Position numbers and translations under genes: made by a program. 64,000 nt of DNA from a bacterium (GTDB lineage: Bacteria > Vulcanimicrobiota > Vulcanimicrobiia > Vulcanimicrobiales > Vulcanimicrobiaceae). The DNA is taken from NCBI GenBank assembly GCA_021794205.1, contig JAJYRH010000005.1:1-64000 (forward strand), in the 5' to 3' direction. Of this stretch, positions 9,536-20,057 are shown piece by piece (position 1 is the first letter of the stretch; every line of letters starts with the position of its first letter). The notes beneath the pieces were generated by a model. The model did no database searches. It was not told the DNA's origin and worked only from the letters and a program-made list of their open reading frames with translations.

Positions 9536-10494
9536 TATCGGACCGGTGCCTCCAATGCATCGAAAATGGTGCGAATTTCGTCGACCTTCGGTACGGGCTT
9601 GAGGAAGGGAGGCGGGAGTTTGCCCTTGAGTGCCATGCGCGCCCCGAGCGGTGCGACTTTCAGAAGGCCGCGAATGTTGAAACGACCGACGGTTCCTTGG
9701 ATCACTTCGGTCTCGGCGAGCATGCCGGTCTGTTTGATCGTCTTCGCGACGACGAGTGCGTGGCGTGGGCCGCGTTCGTTCATCATGACACGGTCTTTGA
9801 TCGTCGCTCGTTTCACGTCGATGATGCGATCGTTCGGATCGACGTGCTTCGGACAGTACGAGCACGCGTAGCAGTGCGCGCAGAGCCAGAGATAATCTTC
9901 GCTGATCTGTGCGAGGCGATCGGTGCGCTTCCCATCGCGCACGTCTTCGATGAAGCGGTAGGCGTACGCGATCGCGGCGGGGCCGGCGAAGGCCGGATCG
10001 ACGCTAACGACCGGGCAGAGCGAATAACAGGTCGCGCACATGATGCAGTTGGCAACATCGACGAGCTTTTTCATGTCGTCGGGGCTGACGCGCCGCTCGG
10101 TTGCGTGAGCGGAGTCTGCATCGTTGGGCTGGAGATAGGGTTTGAGCCGCGCGTATTTATCCCAGAAGGGATCCATGTGCACGACGAGATCTTTCATCGG
10201 CTGGAAGTTCGGCATCGGATCGATCTTCACCGAGCCGTCCTCTTCCATCGCCGAGCCGCAAGACGTTTTGCAGGCGAGCGAGGTCACTCCGCCGATGCTC
10301 ATCGAGCAGGACCCGCAGATCGCGGAGCGACAGGAGCGGCGGAACGAAATCGATCCGTCGACCTCGGCCTTCGCATATTCGAGTGCGTCGAGAACCGTCG
10401 TCGTTTCGGGAAGATCGACGGTCACCTCGTCGCGATGCGGTACGGTGTCGGTCGCTTCGTCGAAACGGAAGATATCGAGCTTGATCTTGGCCAT
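9535..10494 (-). CDS. sdhB: succinate dehydrogenase/fumarate reductase iron-sulfur subunit
   Basis: 319 aa, longer than E. coli SdhB (about 240). It passes electrons from the flavoprotein to quinone. The N-terminal ferredoxin domain has CRSAICGSCSM with a later Cys in LACKTSCG for the [2Fe-2S] cluster. The C-terminal domain has CIMCATCYSLCP for a [4Fe-4S] cluster. The third motif is CAHCYACSYCPKHVDP, with four cysteines (CxxCxxCxxCP) where classical SdhB has three for a [3Fe-4S] cluster. As proposed for Sulfolobus SdhB, this suggests a second [4Fe-4S]. The extra C-terminal 70 residues are family-specific. Start and stop overlap its neighbours (TAATG both sides). Confidence 0.96.
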   Translation of the reverse strand: MAKIKLDIFRFDEATDTVPHRDEVTVDLPETTTVLDALEYAKAEVDGSISFRRSCRSAICGSCSMSIGGVTSLACKTSCGSAMEEDGSVKIDPMPNFQPMKDLVVHMDPFWDKYARLKPYLQPNDADSAHATERRVSPDDMKKLVDVANCIMCATCYSLCPVVSVDPAFAGPAAIAYAYRFIEDVRDGKRTDRLAQISEDYLWLCAHCYACSYCPKHVDPNDRIIDVKRATIKDRVMMNERGPRHALVVAKTIKQTGMLAETEVIQGTVGRFNIRGLLKVAPLGARMALKGKLPPPFLKPVPKVDEIRTIFDALEAPVR

Positions 10495-12179
10495 TAGTAG
10501 CTCCTCACTTCAGGCTTGAAGTCGGTGATCTTCACGCTTCGCGAATAGTCGAGTCGCGGCAAGCCGTTTTCTTGCCGGTAGGCCAGCGTATGTTTGAGCC
10601 AGTTGACGTCGTCGCGATCGGGATAATCGGTCCGCGATTGCGCTCCACGCGACTCTTTGCGCTCCAGCGCGCCTTTTGCGAGGCAGAGCGCCGCGTCGAT
10701 GAGGAAATCCGTTTCGAACGTCGAGACGAGATCGGTGTTGAAGGTCTTCGATTTATCCATCACGATGACGGACTCATCGAACTCTTTGCGCACCGCTTCG
10801 AGGTCGGCGACGCCCACCGAGAGCCCCTTTTCGTCGCGGAAGATGAACGTATTCGCGCTCATCGTTTCGTTCATCTTGCGACGGAGGACCGGCGCCCGCG
10901 TTCCGCTGCTCCGCGCCAGCAGCGCGGCGACGCGTTCTTGTTCGGACTTGAGGGTTCGCGTCGAGGGGCGAACCTCACCGACCGATTTGACGTAGTCGAC
11001 TGCGTGCGCCGCCGCGCGAGCGCCGAAGACGATCGTGTCGAGCAGCGAGTTGCCGCCGAGACGGTTCGAGCCGTGGACGCTGACGCACGCGCATTCACCG
11101 GCGGCGTAGACGCCGGGGACGCGCGTCGCGCCGAACTTGTCGGTCTCGATCCCGCCCATCGTGTAATGGGCGCCGGGGAGAATGGGAATCGGCTCGTCGA
11201 TCGCGTCTTTGCCGGTCGCGTCGAGCGCGAGTTCGCGAATCTGCGGAAGCCGTTCGAGAATCTTTTCGCGACCGAGGTGACGCATGTCGAGCAGCACGCA
11301 ACCGTCGACGCCGCGCCCTTCGAGAATCTCGGTCCATTCGGCGCGCGAGACGACGTCGCGCGAAGCGAGCTCGCCTTTATTCGGCGCGTATTTGAACATG
11401 AAGCGCTCGCCCTCGGAATTGAGGAGATAGGCTCCTTCGCCGCGCGCGCCTTCGGTCATGAGGACGCCGTTCTCTTTGAGCGTCGTCGGATGGAACTGCA
11501 TGAATTCCATATCCATCAGCGGGATGCCGGCCTTATAGGCGATCGACATTCCGTCGGCGGTCGAGGCGTAGCCGTTGGTCGTCTTGGCATACATCCGTCC
11601 CGCGCCGCCGGTGGCGAAGATCGTGGCCTTCGCGGAGATCAACTCGAGCTCGCCGTTGCGCATGTTATACGCAACCACGCCCGATCCGATTCCATCTTCG
11701 ATCGCGAGCGCGGTGCAGAAGTACTCTTCGTAGACTTTGACGCCGAAGCGTTCGAGCTGCTCCCACAGGGTGTGGAGGATGACCAGTCCGGTAACGTCGG
11801 CGGAGTAGCAGGTGCGGGGTGCGCCGGCGCCGCCGAAGGGGCGCTGAGCGATGCGGCCGTCGGGGAGTCGGGAGAAGATGCAGCCGCGATGTTCGAGCCA
11901 GATAATCTGCTTGGGGGCGTCTTCGCACATCGCGGCGATCGCGTCTTGATCGCCGAGATAGTCGGAGCCCTTTACGGTATCGAAAGTGTGGCTGGCCGGC
12001 GAGTCTTCCTCGCGGTTGCCCAGCGCGGCGTTGATGCCGCCTTGCGCTGCGCCGGAGTGACTGCGGACCGGGTGCATTTTGGAGACGATGGCTACATCGA
12101 CTCCGCGCTCGGCGGCTTCCACCGCTGCGCGCATACCCGCGAGACCGCCACCGATGACGACGACGTCGTGCTTGATCAC
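10494..12179 (-). CDS. sdhA: succinate dehydrogenase/fumarate reductase flavoprotein subunit
   Basis: 561 aa. Oxidises succinate to fumarate (or the reverse) with FAD. Visible are the dinucleotide-binding [19 protein letters not shown] near residue 6, the segment carrying the FAD-linking His ([14 protein letters not shown]), the active-site [16 protein letters not shown], and [12 protein letters not shown]. There is no twin-arginine signal, so unlike Wolinella MfrA it should act in the cytoplasm. It is the first gene of sdhA-sdhB-sdhE. No SdhC/SdhD or other membrane anchor lies nearby, consistent with class E. Confidence 0.97.
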   Translation of the reverse strand: MIKHDVVVIGGGLAGMRAAVEAAERGVDVAIVSKMHPVRSHSGAAQGGINAALGNREEDSPASHTFDTVKGSDYLGDQDAIAAMCEDAPKQIIWLEHRGCIFSRLPDGRIAQRPFGGAGAPRTCYSADVTGLVILHTLWEQLERFGVKVYEEYFCTALAIEDGIGSGVVAYNMRNGELELISAKATIFATGGAGRMYAKTTNGYASTADGMSIAYKAGIPLMDMEFMQFHPTTLKENGVLMTEGARGEGAYLLNSEGERFMFKYAPNKGELASRDVVSRAEWTEILEGRGVDGCVLLDMRHLGREKILERLPQIRELALDATGKDAIDEPIPILPGAHYTMGGIETDKFGATRVPGVYAAGECACVSVHGSNRLGGNSLLDTIVFGARAAAHAVDYVKSVGEVRPSTRTLKSEQERVAALLARSSGTRAPVLRRKMNETMSANTFIFRDEKGLSVGVADLEAVRKEFDESVIVMDKSKTFNTDLVSTFETDFLIDAALCLAKGALERKESRGAQSRTDYPDRDDVNWLKHTLAYRQENGLPRLDYSRSVKITDFKPEVRSY

Positions 12180-12269
12180 GTTGACCTTTCCGGGGAGAGG
12201 CGTTTGCCTCTTTGTATACCTCCGCGCGCCGCGCGAGCCCCACGACCTTGGTCGGGAGGAGCGGATCGC

Positions 12270-13433
12270 CTAGGGCGCCGTCTCGGCCGCGGCGGGAACC
12301 TCGCCGTCGGGCGCCTTCTTGCGCTCGTAGAATACGAAGCAGTTTTTGCCGCGCTGCTTCGCCTTGTAGAGCGCCTCGTCGGCGGCGTGAAAGAGGGTCT
12401 GTCCCTCGACGCCGTCGGTGGGAAACATCGAGACGCCGATCGAGGTGGAGAGCCCGCTCCGGCGCATCGCGGCGAGCATACGCTGGACGCCCTGCTGGGC
12501 GTGTTCGCGGTCGCTCTGTGCCATGACCAGCACGAACTCGTCGCCGGCGTATCGTGCGATGATATCGCCCTTTCGGGCGTTCTTTTTCAGCACTTGGGCG
12601 AAGCGTTTGAGCGCTAGGTCGCCAAGGCCGTGCCCACCGGTGTCGTTGATTTTCTTAAGATCGTCGAGGTCGAGAATTACGAAGGCGAAGGGGGTGTCGT
12701 ACCGCTCGGAGGTGTGGAGCTCGCGGTCGAGCATCTCGTTGAGCGCGCGCCGGTTGGGAATGCCGGTTAGGCTGTCGGTGAGCGCGAGTCGCTGCGATTC
12801 TTCAAGCAAGCGGCGGGTCTCTTCATGCAGCCGCGCATTCTCCACGGCGACCGCGGCCTGCGAGGCAAAATCGAGCATCATGCGGAGCTGGTTCTCGGTG
12901 ACTTCCTCGCCCGGCGGTGAGTCGGCGTAGAGGATGCCGCGCACGACTTCGCGAGCGATTAGCGGCACGGCGCAGTATGGGCCGCGTCCGTCCTCCAAGG
13001 GACGGTCGGCGTCGTCCTCGCTGCCGAAGGCGAGTTCGACGCTGCGCGAGACGAGATCGTCCATCGTCGACGGGGTGCGGTACGCACGAGGATCGGCGGC
13101 GTGTAGAACCGTGCCGGAGCTGTCGCATTCGAGTCGGCGGATGAGGCTGCCGCCGTCGATCGCGTCGAAAAGAATGACGCGCTTAAAGTGGAGCGCCTCG
13201 CTGACGCCGCGCATCACCGTCGAAAGAATATCGTTGATCTCGAGCGTGGAATTTAAGGTCGTGAAAACTTGTTGGAGTACGAAGAGTTCCGCGTTCTGTG
13301 CGGCGTATTCATCTCTCTCTGCTTCGACCATGGCGAGCCGGGAACGCAACCGAGCAACCTCCTCGGCTAGGGCCTCGGGGTCGGAGGATGGCAAACCGGT
13401 CCCAGCCTCGCCGGGGGAGAGGCTACTCTCCAT
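12270..13433 (-). CDS. GAF-GGDEF diguanylate cyclase
   Basis: 387 aa, no membrane segment. A short coiled coil (residues about 20-50) is followed by a GAF domain (about 55-200) and a GGDEF domain (about 215-370). The signature is AGDEF near residue 296, a functional variant. The Mg-binding DLDDLKKIND is intact, and RKGD five residues before the signature fits the RxxD inhibitory site. It should make c-di-GMP in response to a ligand or signal at the GAF domain, with product feedback. It stands alone between sdhA and dnaE, transcribed away from dnaE. Confidence 0.93.
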   Translation of the reverse strand: MESSLSPGEAGTGLPSSDPEALAEEVARLRSRLAMVEAERDEYAAQNAELFVLQQVFTTLNSTLEINDILSTVMRGVSEALHFKRVILFDAIDGGSLIRRLECDSSGTVLHAADPRAYRTPSTMDDLVSRSVELAFGSEDDADRPLEDGRGPYCAVPLIAREVVRGILYADSPPGEEVTENQLRMMLDFASQAAVAVENARLHEETRRLLEESQRLALTDSLTGIPNRRALNEMLDRELHTSERYDTPFAFVILDLDDLKKINDTGGHGLGDLALKRFAQVLKKNARKGDIIARYAGDEFVLVMAQSDREHAQQGVQRMLAAMRRSGLSTSIGVSMFPTDGVEGQTLFHAADEALYKAKQRGKNCFVFYERKKAPDGEVPAAAETAP

Positions 13434-13487
13434 CTCTTAAGGTTACGTCAGGCATTTGTAGAAGTTTAGGTAGCGTGTGTTAAGGGT

Positions 13488-16400
13488 TTGTACAGGTTGA
13501 GTCCATTCGTCCATCTCCACGTCCACTCGGAGTATTCCCTGCTTGACGGCGCCTGCCGGGTCGACGATCTCTGTCGACGGAGCGCCGAGGATGGAGCCCC
13601 TGCCGTTGCGCTCACCGACCACGGCGTGATGTATGGCGCGATGGAGTTCTACTATGCGGCTCGCGAACATCGCCTGACGCCGATTTTGGGCTGCGAGGCG
13701 TATATCGCCCCGCGAGGACGGTTCGATAAGAAAGTCCGCGACGAAGCGCACGTCACCCTTCTCGCCGCCGATCCCACCGGATACCGAAACCTCAGCACCC
13801 TCGTTTCCAAAGGCTTTCTCGAAGGTTTTTATTACAAGCCGCGTATCGATATGGATCTGCTCGAACGGTACAACGATGGGCTGATCGTGCTCTCGGGCTG
13901 TATGTCCGGGATGGTCGCGGCGCCCTTGCTCGCCGACGATCGTCCGCGCGCGATTGCAAACGCCCGCCAATTCTACGAAATTTTCGGCGACCGGTTTTAC
14001 ATCGAGGTCATGCGCCACGGGATGCCGGAGGAGGAGAAGATCAACACGGGCCTCGTCAGCGTCGCGCGCGAACTGGGGCTACCGATCGTCGCGACCAACG
14101 ACTCGCACTATCTCGCCCAACGCGACGCTCCGGCACACGACGTCTTGCTCTGCATACAGACCGGAAAGACCGTCGCCGATACGACGCGGATGAAATTTCA
14201 CGGCGATCAATTCTACGTGAAGTCTGCGGAGGAGATGGCCGAACTCTGGCACGACCTTCCCGAGGCGGTCGAAAATACGGTGAAGATCGCCGAACGCATC
14301 GACATGCGGATTCCCGAGCGGGTCTTTCACCTGCCGCAGTATCCGGTTCCCGACGATGCTGTCGTGCCGCGCGACGATGCCGCCTATCTACGCGAGCTCT
14401 GCGAACGAGGGCTCGTCGAGCGATATGGAGAGCGACGCATTGCCGAAGATGCCGCCCTGCGCGAGCGGCTCGATTATGAGTTGTCGATTATAACGAAGAT
14501 GGGCTTCGCGTCCTATTTCCTCATCGTCTGGGACTTTATAAAATTCGCGCGCGACCGGGATATCCCGGTGGGTCCGGGGCGCGGCTCGGCGGTCGGCTCG
14601 ATCGTTGCGTATTCGCTGCGCATTACCGATTTGGACCCGTTGCGCTTCAACCTAATTTTCGAGCGGTTTCTCAATCCGGATCGTATCTCAATGCCCGATA
14701 TCGATACGGATTTTTGCGTGGAGCGACGCGACGAAGTCATCGCCTACGTACGCGAAAAATATGGTGAAGATCGCGTCGCTCAGATCGTGACCTTCGGAAA
14801 GATGTTGGCGAGAGCGGCGGTTCGCGATGCGGGGCGAGCTTTAGGCGTGCCGCTTCCCGATGTCGATAAGGTTGCGAAGCTCATTCCCTCGGGGCCGGGC
14901 GGAATGACGATCGGCGAAGCGCTCGAGCAAATTCCCGAATTGAAAATGCTCAACGACCAGCGCCCGGAGATTCGCGAACTCTTAAAAACTGCGCGCGCGA
15001 TCGAGGGGCTCGCGCGCAGCGCCGGTACGCACGCCGCGGGCGTCGTCATCGGAGCCGAGCCGCTCGTCGAACACGCTCCTTTGGTGCGATTGAACGAGGG
15101 GGGAGTGAACACCCAGTACGATATGACGTGGATCGAAAAAATCGGTCTGCTGAAAATGGATTTTCTCGGGTTGCGCAACCTCACGGTCATGCACGCCGCC
15201 GTGCGAGAGATTCGCAGGACCGGCGATCCCTCATTCTCGCTCGAAGGGATCCCGCTCGACGATCGCGCGACCTTCGAGATGCTCTCGCGCGGCGATACCG
15301 CCGGCGTCTTTCAACTCGAGAGCGAAGGAATGAAACGCGTCTGTACCGAGCTTCGTCCATCCCGCTTCGAAGATATCATCGCGTTGGTCGCGCTCTATCG
15401 CCCCGGACCGATGGATTGGATTCCGCAGTATATCGCGATCAAACATGGACGGCAGAGACCGACCTACCTCCATCCCGTCCTCGAACCGATCCTCTCCGAA
15501 ACCTATTCGATCGCTTGTTATCAAGAGCAGGTCATGCAGATCGCTCGCGATTTTGCCGGCTTTACCATGGGGCAGGCCGACGAACTCCGCAAGGTCATGG
15601 GCAAAAAGCAAAAGGAGAAGATTCCGGTCTTCCGACAGAAATTCGTCGAAGGCGCGGTCGCGCGCGTCGGCGTTAGCGTCGCCCTCGCGGAGCAAGTGTT
15701 TACCTTCATCGAGCCGTTCGCCGGTTACGGGTTTAATAAATCGCACGCCGCCGCCTACGCGCTGATCTCCTATCAAACCGCGTATCTCAAGGCGAATTAT
15801 CCGCTTCCCTATTTAGCGGCGCTCATGGACTCCGTGCGCGATAAGACGGAGAAACTCGTCGAATATATCGATGTCGCTCGTCGTCTGGGAATCGAGGTGC
15901 TGCCGCCCGACGTGAATGAGTCGATCAGCGATTTCGGCGTCGTCGGAACGAGTATTCGCTTTGGTTTGGGCGCGGTTAAAGGTGTCGGTGAGGGCGCGGT
16001 GGCCTCGATCGTCGAAGCGCGCGAACGTGGCGGACGTTTTCGCGATCTCTTCGATTTCGTCGAGCGGATCGACGGCAAACAAGCGAATAAGCGCGTCCTC
16101 GAAGCGTTGGTAAAGTGCGGAGCGCTCGATGCGCTACCGGGAAATCGAGCCGAGAAATTAGAGGGAATCGATCGCGCGGTCGCGCTCTCTGCGACGCGCG
16201 CGAGAGAGAGCGCACTCGGGCAGACCTCGCTTTTCGGCGACCTTTCGAGCGAGATCGGCGTCGCTCCGGCGCTCGAGCGTAAGCAGGCTCCGACGCAGCG
16301 GCAAATCCTCAAATGGGAGCGAGAGACGTTGGGAATCTTCGTTTCCGGGCATCCGCTCGCCGAACACGAAGAGCGCTTCGCTCGCATGGGCATTTTGCCG

Positions 16401-16937
16401 ATTCGCGATCTCGGAACCCGTCAGGACGACGCCGAGGTGAAGATCGCCGGACTCGTCGCCTCCGTGCGGCGAACGATGACGCGGAGCGGAGCGCAGATGC
16501 TCATCGCGCAGATCGAGGATACGACGGGCACCTGCGAAGCGATCGTCTTTGCAAAGTTATACGCTACGGCATCCTCGCTTTTCGTCGCCGACGACATTCT
16601 CGTGCTGCGTGGGCGCGTGCGCGTACGCGAGCGGCCCGGAGAGAGCGAGGATGCCGTCCCGGTCGTCTCGCTCTCCGTCGATGAAGCGACGCCCTTTAAC
16701 GCACCTGCCGCCGACGCGCTCCCTCCGGTACGAGGGTGGCTGCTCGATCTGCGGTCGCGCGATCAGATCGATCGGCTGACGGTCCTGCTGGAACGGTGCC
16801 CGGGCGACGCGCGCGTCACCCTTCGAGCGAAGGATCGCCAGCGAGAATTGCCTCGACGTCTCGGCGGAGAGCGACGCGTGCGCGCAGAACTCGTCGCGAT
16901 CTTCGGTGACGACGGCGTTCACCTTCAGACCGAGTAA
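13488..16937 (+). CDS. dnaE: DNA polymerase III alpha subunit
   Basis: 1149 aa, the replicative polymerase. It has an N-terminal PHP domain ([14 protein letters not shown], residues about 9-22, and [14 protein letters not shown]). The polymerase palm carries [13 protein letters not shown] and the catalytic Asp triad in MPDIDTDF (residues about 402-409). It ends with the fingers region, helix-hairpin-helix segments and an OB-fold ([19 protein letters not shown]). There is no proofreading exonuclease insertion, so it is DnaE-type and not PolC. The start is TTG at 13488 or TTG at 13497; the sequence [13 protein letters not shown] common to homologues begins there. It heads a run of genes with minimal spacing, and hisZ follows after 11 bp. 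Confidence 0.97.
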   Translation: MYRLSPFVHLHVHSEYSLLDGACRVDDLCRRSAEDGAPAVALTDHGVMYGAMEFYYAAREHRLTPILGCEAYIAPRGRFDKKVRDEAHVTLLAADPTGYRNLSTLVSKGFLEGFYYKPRIDMDLLERYNDGLIVLSGCMSGMVAAPLLADDRPRAIANARQFYEIFGDRFYIEVMRHGMPEEEKINTGLVSVARELGLPIVATNDSHYLAQRDAPAHDVLLCIQTGKTVADTTRMKFHGDQFYVKSAEEMAELWHDLPEAVENTVKIAERIDMRIPERVFHLPQYPVPDDAVVPRDDAAYLRELCERGLVERYGERRIAEDAALRERLDYELSIITKMGFASYFLIVWDFIKFARDRDIPVGPGRGSAVGSIVAYSLRITDLDPLRFNLIFERFLNPDRISMPDIDTDFCVERRDEVIAYVREKYGEDRVAQIVTFGKMLARAAVRDAGRALGVPLPDVDKVAKLIPSGPGGMTIGEALEQIPELKMLNDQRPEIRELLKTARAIEGLARSAGTHAAGVVIGAEPLVEHAPLVRLNEGGVNTQYDMTWIEKIGLLKMDFLGLRNLTVMHAAVREIRRTGDPSFSLEGIPLDDRATFEMLSRGDTAGVFQLESEGMKRVCTELRPSRFEDIIALVALYRPGPMDWIPQYIAIKHGRQRPTYLHPVLEPILSETYSIACYQEQVMQIARDFAGFTMGQADELRKVMGKKQKEKIPVFRQKFVEGAVARVGVSVALAEQVFTFIEPFAGYGFNKSHAAAYALISYQTAYLKANYPLPYLAALMDSVRDKTEKLVEYIDVARRLGIEVLPPDVNESISDFGVVGTSIRFGLGAVKGVGEGAVASIVEARERGGRFRDLFDFVERIDGKQANKRVLEALVKCGALDALPGNRAEKLEGIDRAVALSATRARESALGQTSLFGDLSSEIGVAPALERKQAPTQRQILKWERETLGIFVSGHPLAEHEERFARMGILPIRDLGTRQDDAEVKIAGLVASVRRTMTRSGAQMLIAQIEDTTGTCEAIVFAKLYATASSLFVADDILVLRGRVRVRERPGESEDAVPVVSLSVDEATPFNAPAADALPPVRGWLLDLRSRDQIDRLTVLLERCPGDARVTLRAKDRQRELPRRLGGERRVRAELVAIFGDDGVHLQTE

Positions 16938-16948
16938 CGAGGAGAGGC

Positions 16949-18142
16949 ATGAGGCTTCCACCCGGAGTTCGCGATTGGCTTCCGCAAGAGTTTGCTTTCA
17001 AGCAGAGCGTTGAAGACCGGATAGCGGTCGTTTTCGATCACTGGTCGTACGCGCGCATACTCACCCCGACCTTCGAAAGCTACGAATCGCTCGAGCGCGG
17101 ATTGGGGGAGAAGCTCATGCGGCAAACTTTTCGGTTCAGCGATCCGCTCGGTGAGGAACTGGCGTTGCGCACCGAAATGACGACCCCGATCGCTCGCGTG
17201 GTCTCGACGCGATTGCGCAACGCGAGCCTACCGATTCGGCTTTCGTATATCGCTCCAGCCTATCGCTACGAAGAGCCGCAGCTCGGGCGCATGCGCGAAT
17301 TCACGCAAGCCGGCGCCGAATTGATCGGAGCGCCCGGTGCCGACGCCGATGCCGAAGCGCTCTTCATGGCGATCGAGACGCTCGATGCCGTTGGGCTCGC
17401 CGACGCGCAATTCGATATCAACGACTCGGCGATCGTCGACGGAGCGCTCGTCTCGCTCGGGCTCTCCGGCTCGGCGGTGCGTTCGTGGAAAGCGGCGATC
17501 GCGGCGCGCAACCTCGTCGATCTCGATGGCTTTGCATCGCGCGACGGCGTGCGCTCCGAGCGCTATGCGCTCTTGCGTCGTTTGGTCGTCACGCGCGGAA
17601 CCGAGGACGTGCTCGCGATGGCGCGCGAGCTCGCAATGAATCCGGAGGCGCAGGCGGCGATCTATCGCCTCGAACGGATTTTGGCGCGCGCCGCCGCGCT
17701 CGGCTTCGGGGCGCGCATCGCCATCGATCCGGCACTCTTACGCGATCTTGAATACTATACCGGCTTCGTTTTCGAAGGCTTTCTCGGCGATCTCGGGTTC
17801 TCTCTCTGCGGCGGCGGGCGCTACGACGGGCTGTTGCCGCGTTTTGGTTACGACGTGCCCGCCGTCGGGTGGATGGTCGGCGTCGAAAGAATTCTCCTCG
17901 CGCTCGAGCGGCGCCGCATCGGTGAGCGCCGTAGCCGAGAGGTCGATGTCTTCGTCGTTGGCTCGGATCGCGCGGCGATGTCGGAGCGCGCACGCGGCCG
18001 TCGCGTTCGTGTCGACGTTCGCGGGCTCGACCGGAGCGCGGCGATCGCTTACGCGCGACATAAGGCGATCCCGCGGGTCCTCATCGCGTGCGGCGAGGAG
18101 GTCGAAGAGATCCTCCTCGAAGCCGACGAGCGAGCGCTATGA
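16949..18142 (+). CDS. hisZ: ATP phosphoribosyltransferase regulatory subunit
   Basis: 397 aa histidyl-tRNA synthetase paralogue. The opening [17 protein letters not shown], class II motif 2-like [20 protein letters not shown] and motif 3-like [13 protein letters not shown] are HisS-fold features. HisZ proteins lack the anticodon-binding domain and full aminoacylation motifs. They form a complex with short HisG and confer histidine feedback. The neighbouring hisG is indeed the short form, and the hisZ stop overlaps the hisG start (ATGA), which confirms the assignment. The SD is strong (GAGGAGAGG before ATG). Confidence 0.93.
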   Translation: MRLPPGVRDWLPQEFAFKQSVEDRIAVVFDHWSYARILTPTFESYESLERGLGEKLMRQTFRFSDPLGEELALRTEMTTPIARVVSTRLRNASLPIRLSYIAPAYRYEEPQLGRMREFTQAGAELIGAPGADADAEALFMAIETLDAVGLADAQFDINDSAIVDGALVSLGLSGSAVRSWKAAIAARNLVDLDGFASRDGVRSERYALLRRLVVTRGTEDVLAMARELAMNPEAQAAIYRLERILARAAALGFGARIAIDPALLRDLEYYTGFVFEGFLGDLGFSLCGGGRYDGLLPRFGYDVPAVGWMVGVERILLALERRRIGERRSREVDVFVVGSDRAAMSERARGRRVRVDVRGLDRSAAIAYARHKAIPRVLIACGEEVEEILLEADERAL

Positions 18143-18774
18143 GTTCGTTGACGATCGCGCTGCCGAAGGGGAGCCTCTACGACGAGAGCTCCGCGCTGCT
18201 CGGAGCGATCGGGATCGAGATTCCCGGCGATCCCGGGCGACGGCTGACGATGAAGAGCAACGACGGCTCCGCGGAGTTGCTATTGCTGCGCCCGACCGAC
18301 GTCCCCGCATACGTGGAGTTCGGAGCCGCAGATTGCGGCATCGTCGGGAAAGACACGCTCTGGGAGAGCGAGCGCTCCGTCAGCGAGGCGGTCGACCTTC
18401 GCTTCGGGGCCTGTCGTCTCGTGGTTGCGGCGCGTCGTTCCGACGGCTATCACGAAGGTGCGCGCTATCCGACGTTTTTGCGGGTCGCCACGAAATTCAA
18501 GCGTATGGCAACGCAATATTTTTCGGAACGCGATATCCCTTGTGAAATTATCGCGTTACACGGTTCGGTCGAACTCGCACCGATCGTCGGTCTCGCCGAC
18601 GTTATCGTCGATTTGGTCGCGACGGGAAGTACGTTGCGCGAGCACGATATGGTCGTCGTCGATGAGATCGCGGCATCTTCGGCGCGCTTCGTGCTCAATC
18701 CGGTCGCGTATCGCAGCAAATACGCTCGCCTCTCCGCGCTTTGCGAGCGCCTGCAACGGATGGTCGCATCGTGA
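18139..18774 (+). CDS. hisG: ATP phosphoribosyltransferase, short form
   Basis: 211 aa. Catalyses the first step of histidine synthesis, joining ATP and PRPP. The start TIALPKGSLYDES and the PRPP-binding segment VGLADVIVDLVATGSTLREH are characteristic. The C-terminal regulatory domain of long HisG is absent, which matches the presence of hisZ. Start ATG 18139 overlaps the hisZ stop; the stop overlaps hisD (GTGA). Confidence 0.97.
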   Translation: MSSLTIALPKGSLYDESSALLGAIGIEIPGDPGRRLTMKSNDGSAELLLLRPTDVPAYVEFGAADCGIVGKDTLWESERSVSEAVDLRFGACRLVVAARRSDGYHEGARYPTFLRVATKFKRMATQYFSERDIPCEIIALHGSVELAPIVGLADVIVDLVATGSTLREHDMVVVDEIAASSARFVLNPVAYRSKYARLSALCERLQRMVAS

Positions 18775-20057
18775 AGTTCGTTCGTGCCGACGATCCGGTG
18801 GGGATGGCTGCGGTCCTGCGGCGCGGTTGGAGGCCCGATCCGGACCTGGTCGCTCGCGTCGCGGCGATTCTCGCCGACGTAGAGACGCGGGGGGATCGAG
18901 CGATTCTCGAGTATTCGCAGCGTTTCGACGCACCCGAGTACCGGCTGACGCATTTGCGCGTTCCGATTCCCATGCCCTCGGTCGCGCGCGTCGCATTACA
19001 AGAGGAGGTCGCTGCGGCGATCGAGCGCGCTCGCGAGCGCATCGTCGATTTCCATCGTCGACAGCGCTGCGAGGACATCGCCTATCGTTGCGATGACGGA
19101 ACGGAGTACGCGTTTCGACGCGAACCGCTCGGAGCGGTCGCGGTCTATGCCCCCGGCGGGAGCGCCGCGCTTCCCTCCTCGGTGCTGATGGGCGCCCTGC
19201 CCGCGAAGATTGCCGGCGTACGGCGCACCATCGTTCTGACGCCGCCGCAACGGGACGGGCGCGTGCATCCCGCGGTCCTTTTTGCTGCGAGTCTCTGCGA
19301 AGTGGACGAGTTGTACGCCGTCGGCGGAGCGCAAGCGATTGCCGCAGCGGCGTTCGGCACGCAGAGCATCGTACCGGTCGATAAGATCGTCGGTCCGGGC
19401 AACTCCTACGTGACCGAAGCGAAGCGTCAGGTCTTCGGTCTCGTCGGGATCGACGGGCTCGCCGGGCCGTCGGAAGTATTGGTGGTTGCCGATGCGGCCG
19501 CTTCGTCGGAACTGGTGGTCGCCGAACTGCTCGCGCAGGCCGAACACGACGCGGAGGCCCGCGTCGCCGCGATTAGCGACTCGTACGAGCTTCTCGAGAG
19601 TTGCGCGCAACTACTCGGGGCGCTCGACGTTTCGCGCCTACCGAGGGGGGCGACGATCGCGGCCGCGCTCGATCGCCACGGCTTCTTTATCGAGGCGCGC
19701 TCGAAAGGCGAGATCGCCGCGACGATCGCCGCATTCGCGCCCGAGCACTTGAGCCTGCAAGTCGCCGACCCGGAATTTTACCTCACGCACCTGCGCAGCG
19801 TCGGCGCGGTATTCGTCGGCAGCGCGACCCCCGTCGCGTGCGGCGATTATCTCGCCGGCACGAACCACGTCCTTCCCACCTCGGGCTCGGCCCGCTTCGC
19901 ATCGGGGCTCGCACTCGCCGATTTCGTACGGTCGTACAGCGTGGTACGCAATTCCGAGTTGCGTATGAGCGGTGATGCGGCCGCCATCGCGGCATTCGCC
20001 GCCTTCGAAGGGCTCGACGCGCACGCGCAGAGCGCACGTTTGAGGATGAAACCGTGA
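18771..20057 (+). CDS. hisD: histidinol dehydrogenase
   Basis: 428 aa. Performs the last two oxidations of histidine synthesis, L-histidinol to L-histidine with NAD and Zn. Visible motifs are YAPGGSAALPSSVLMGALPA, GPGNSYVTEAKRQVFG, AGPSEVLVVAD, and AEHDAEARVAAI, followed by the Zn-associated CGDYLAGTNHVLPTSG. The GTG start at 18771 overlaps the hisG stop. The next gene (HAD phosphatase) overlaps its stop by GTGA. Confidence 0.97.
   Translation: MKFVRADDPVGMAAVLRRGWRPDPDLVARVAAILADVETRGDRAILEYSQRFDAPEYRLTHLRVPIPMPSVARVALQEEVAAAIERARERIVDFHRRQRCEDIAYRCDDGTEYAFRREPLGAVAVYAPGGSAALPSSVLMGALPAKIAGVRRTIVLTPPQRDGRVHPAVLFAASLCEVDELYAVGGAQAIAAAAFGTQSIVPVDKIVGPGNSYVTEAKRQVFGLVGIDGLAGPSEVLVVADAAASSELVVAELLAQAEHDAEARVAAISDSYELLESCAQLLGALDVSRLPRGATIAAALDRHGFFIEARSKGEIAATIAAFAPEHLSLQVADPEFYLTHLRSVGAVFVGSATPVACGDYLAGTNHVLPTSGSARFASGLALADFVRSYSVVRNSELRMSGDAAAIAAFAAFEGLDAHAQSARLRMKP

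Noticed and set aside
10572-12617. 681-codon open frame on the plus strand opposite sdhA
   Set aside because: It is the mirror of strong GC3 codon bias in sdhA. The sequence is unlike any protein (rich in R, A, D, H) and has no SD.
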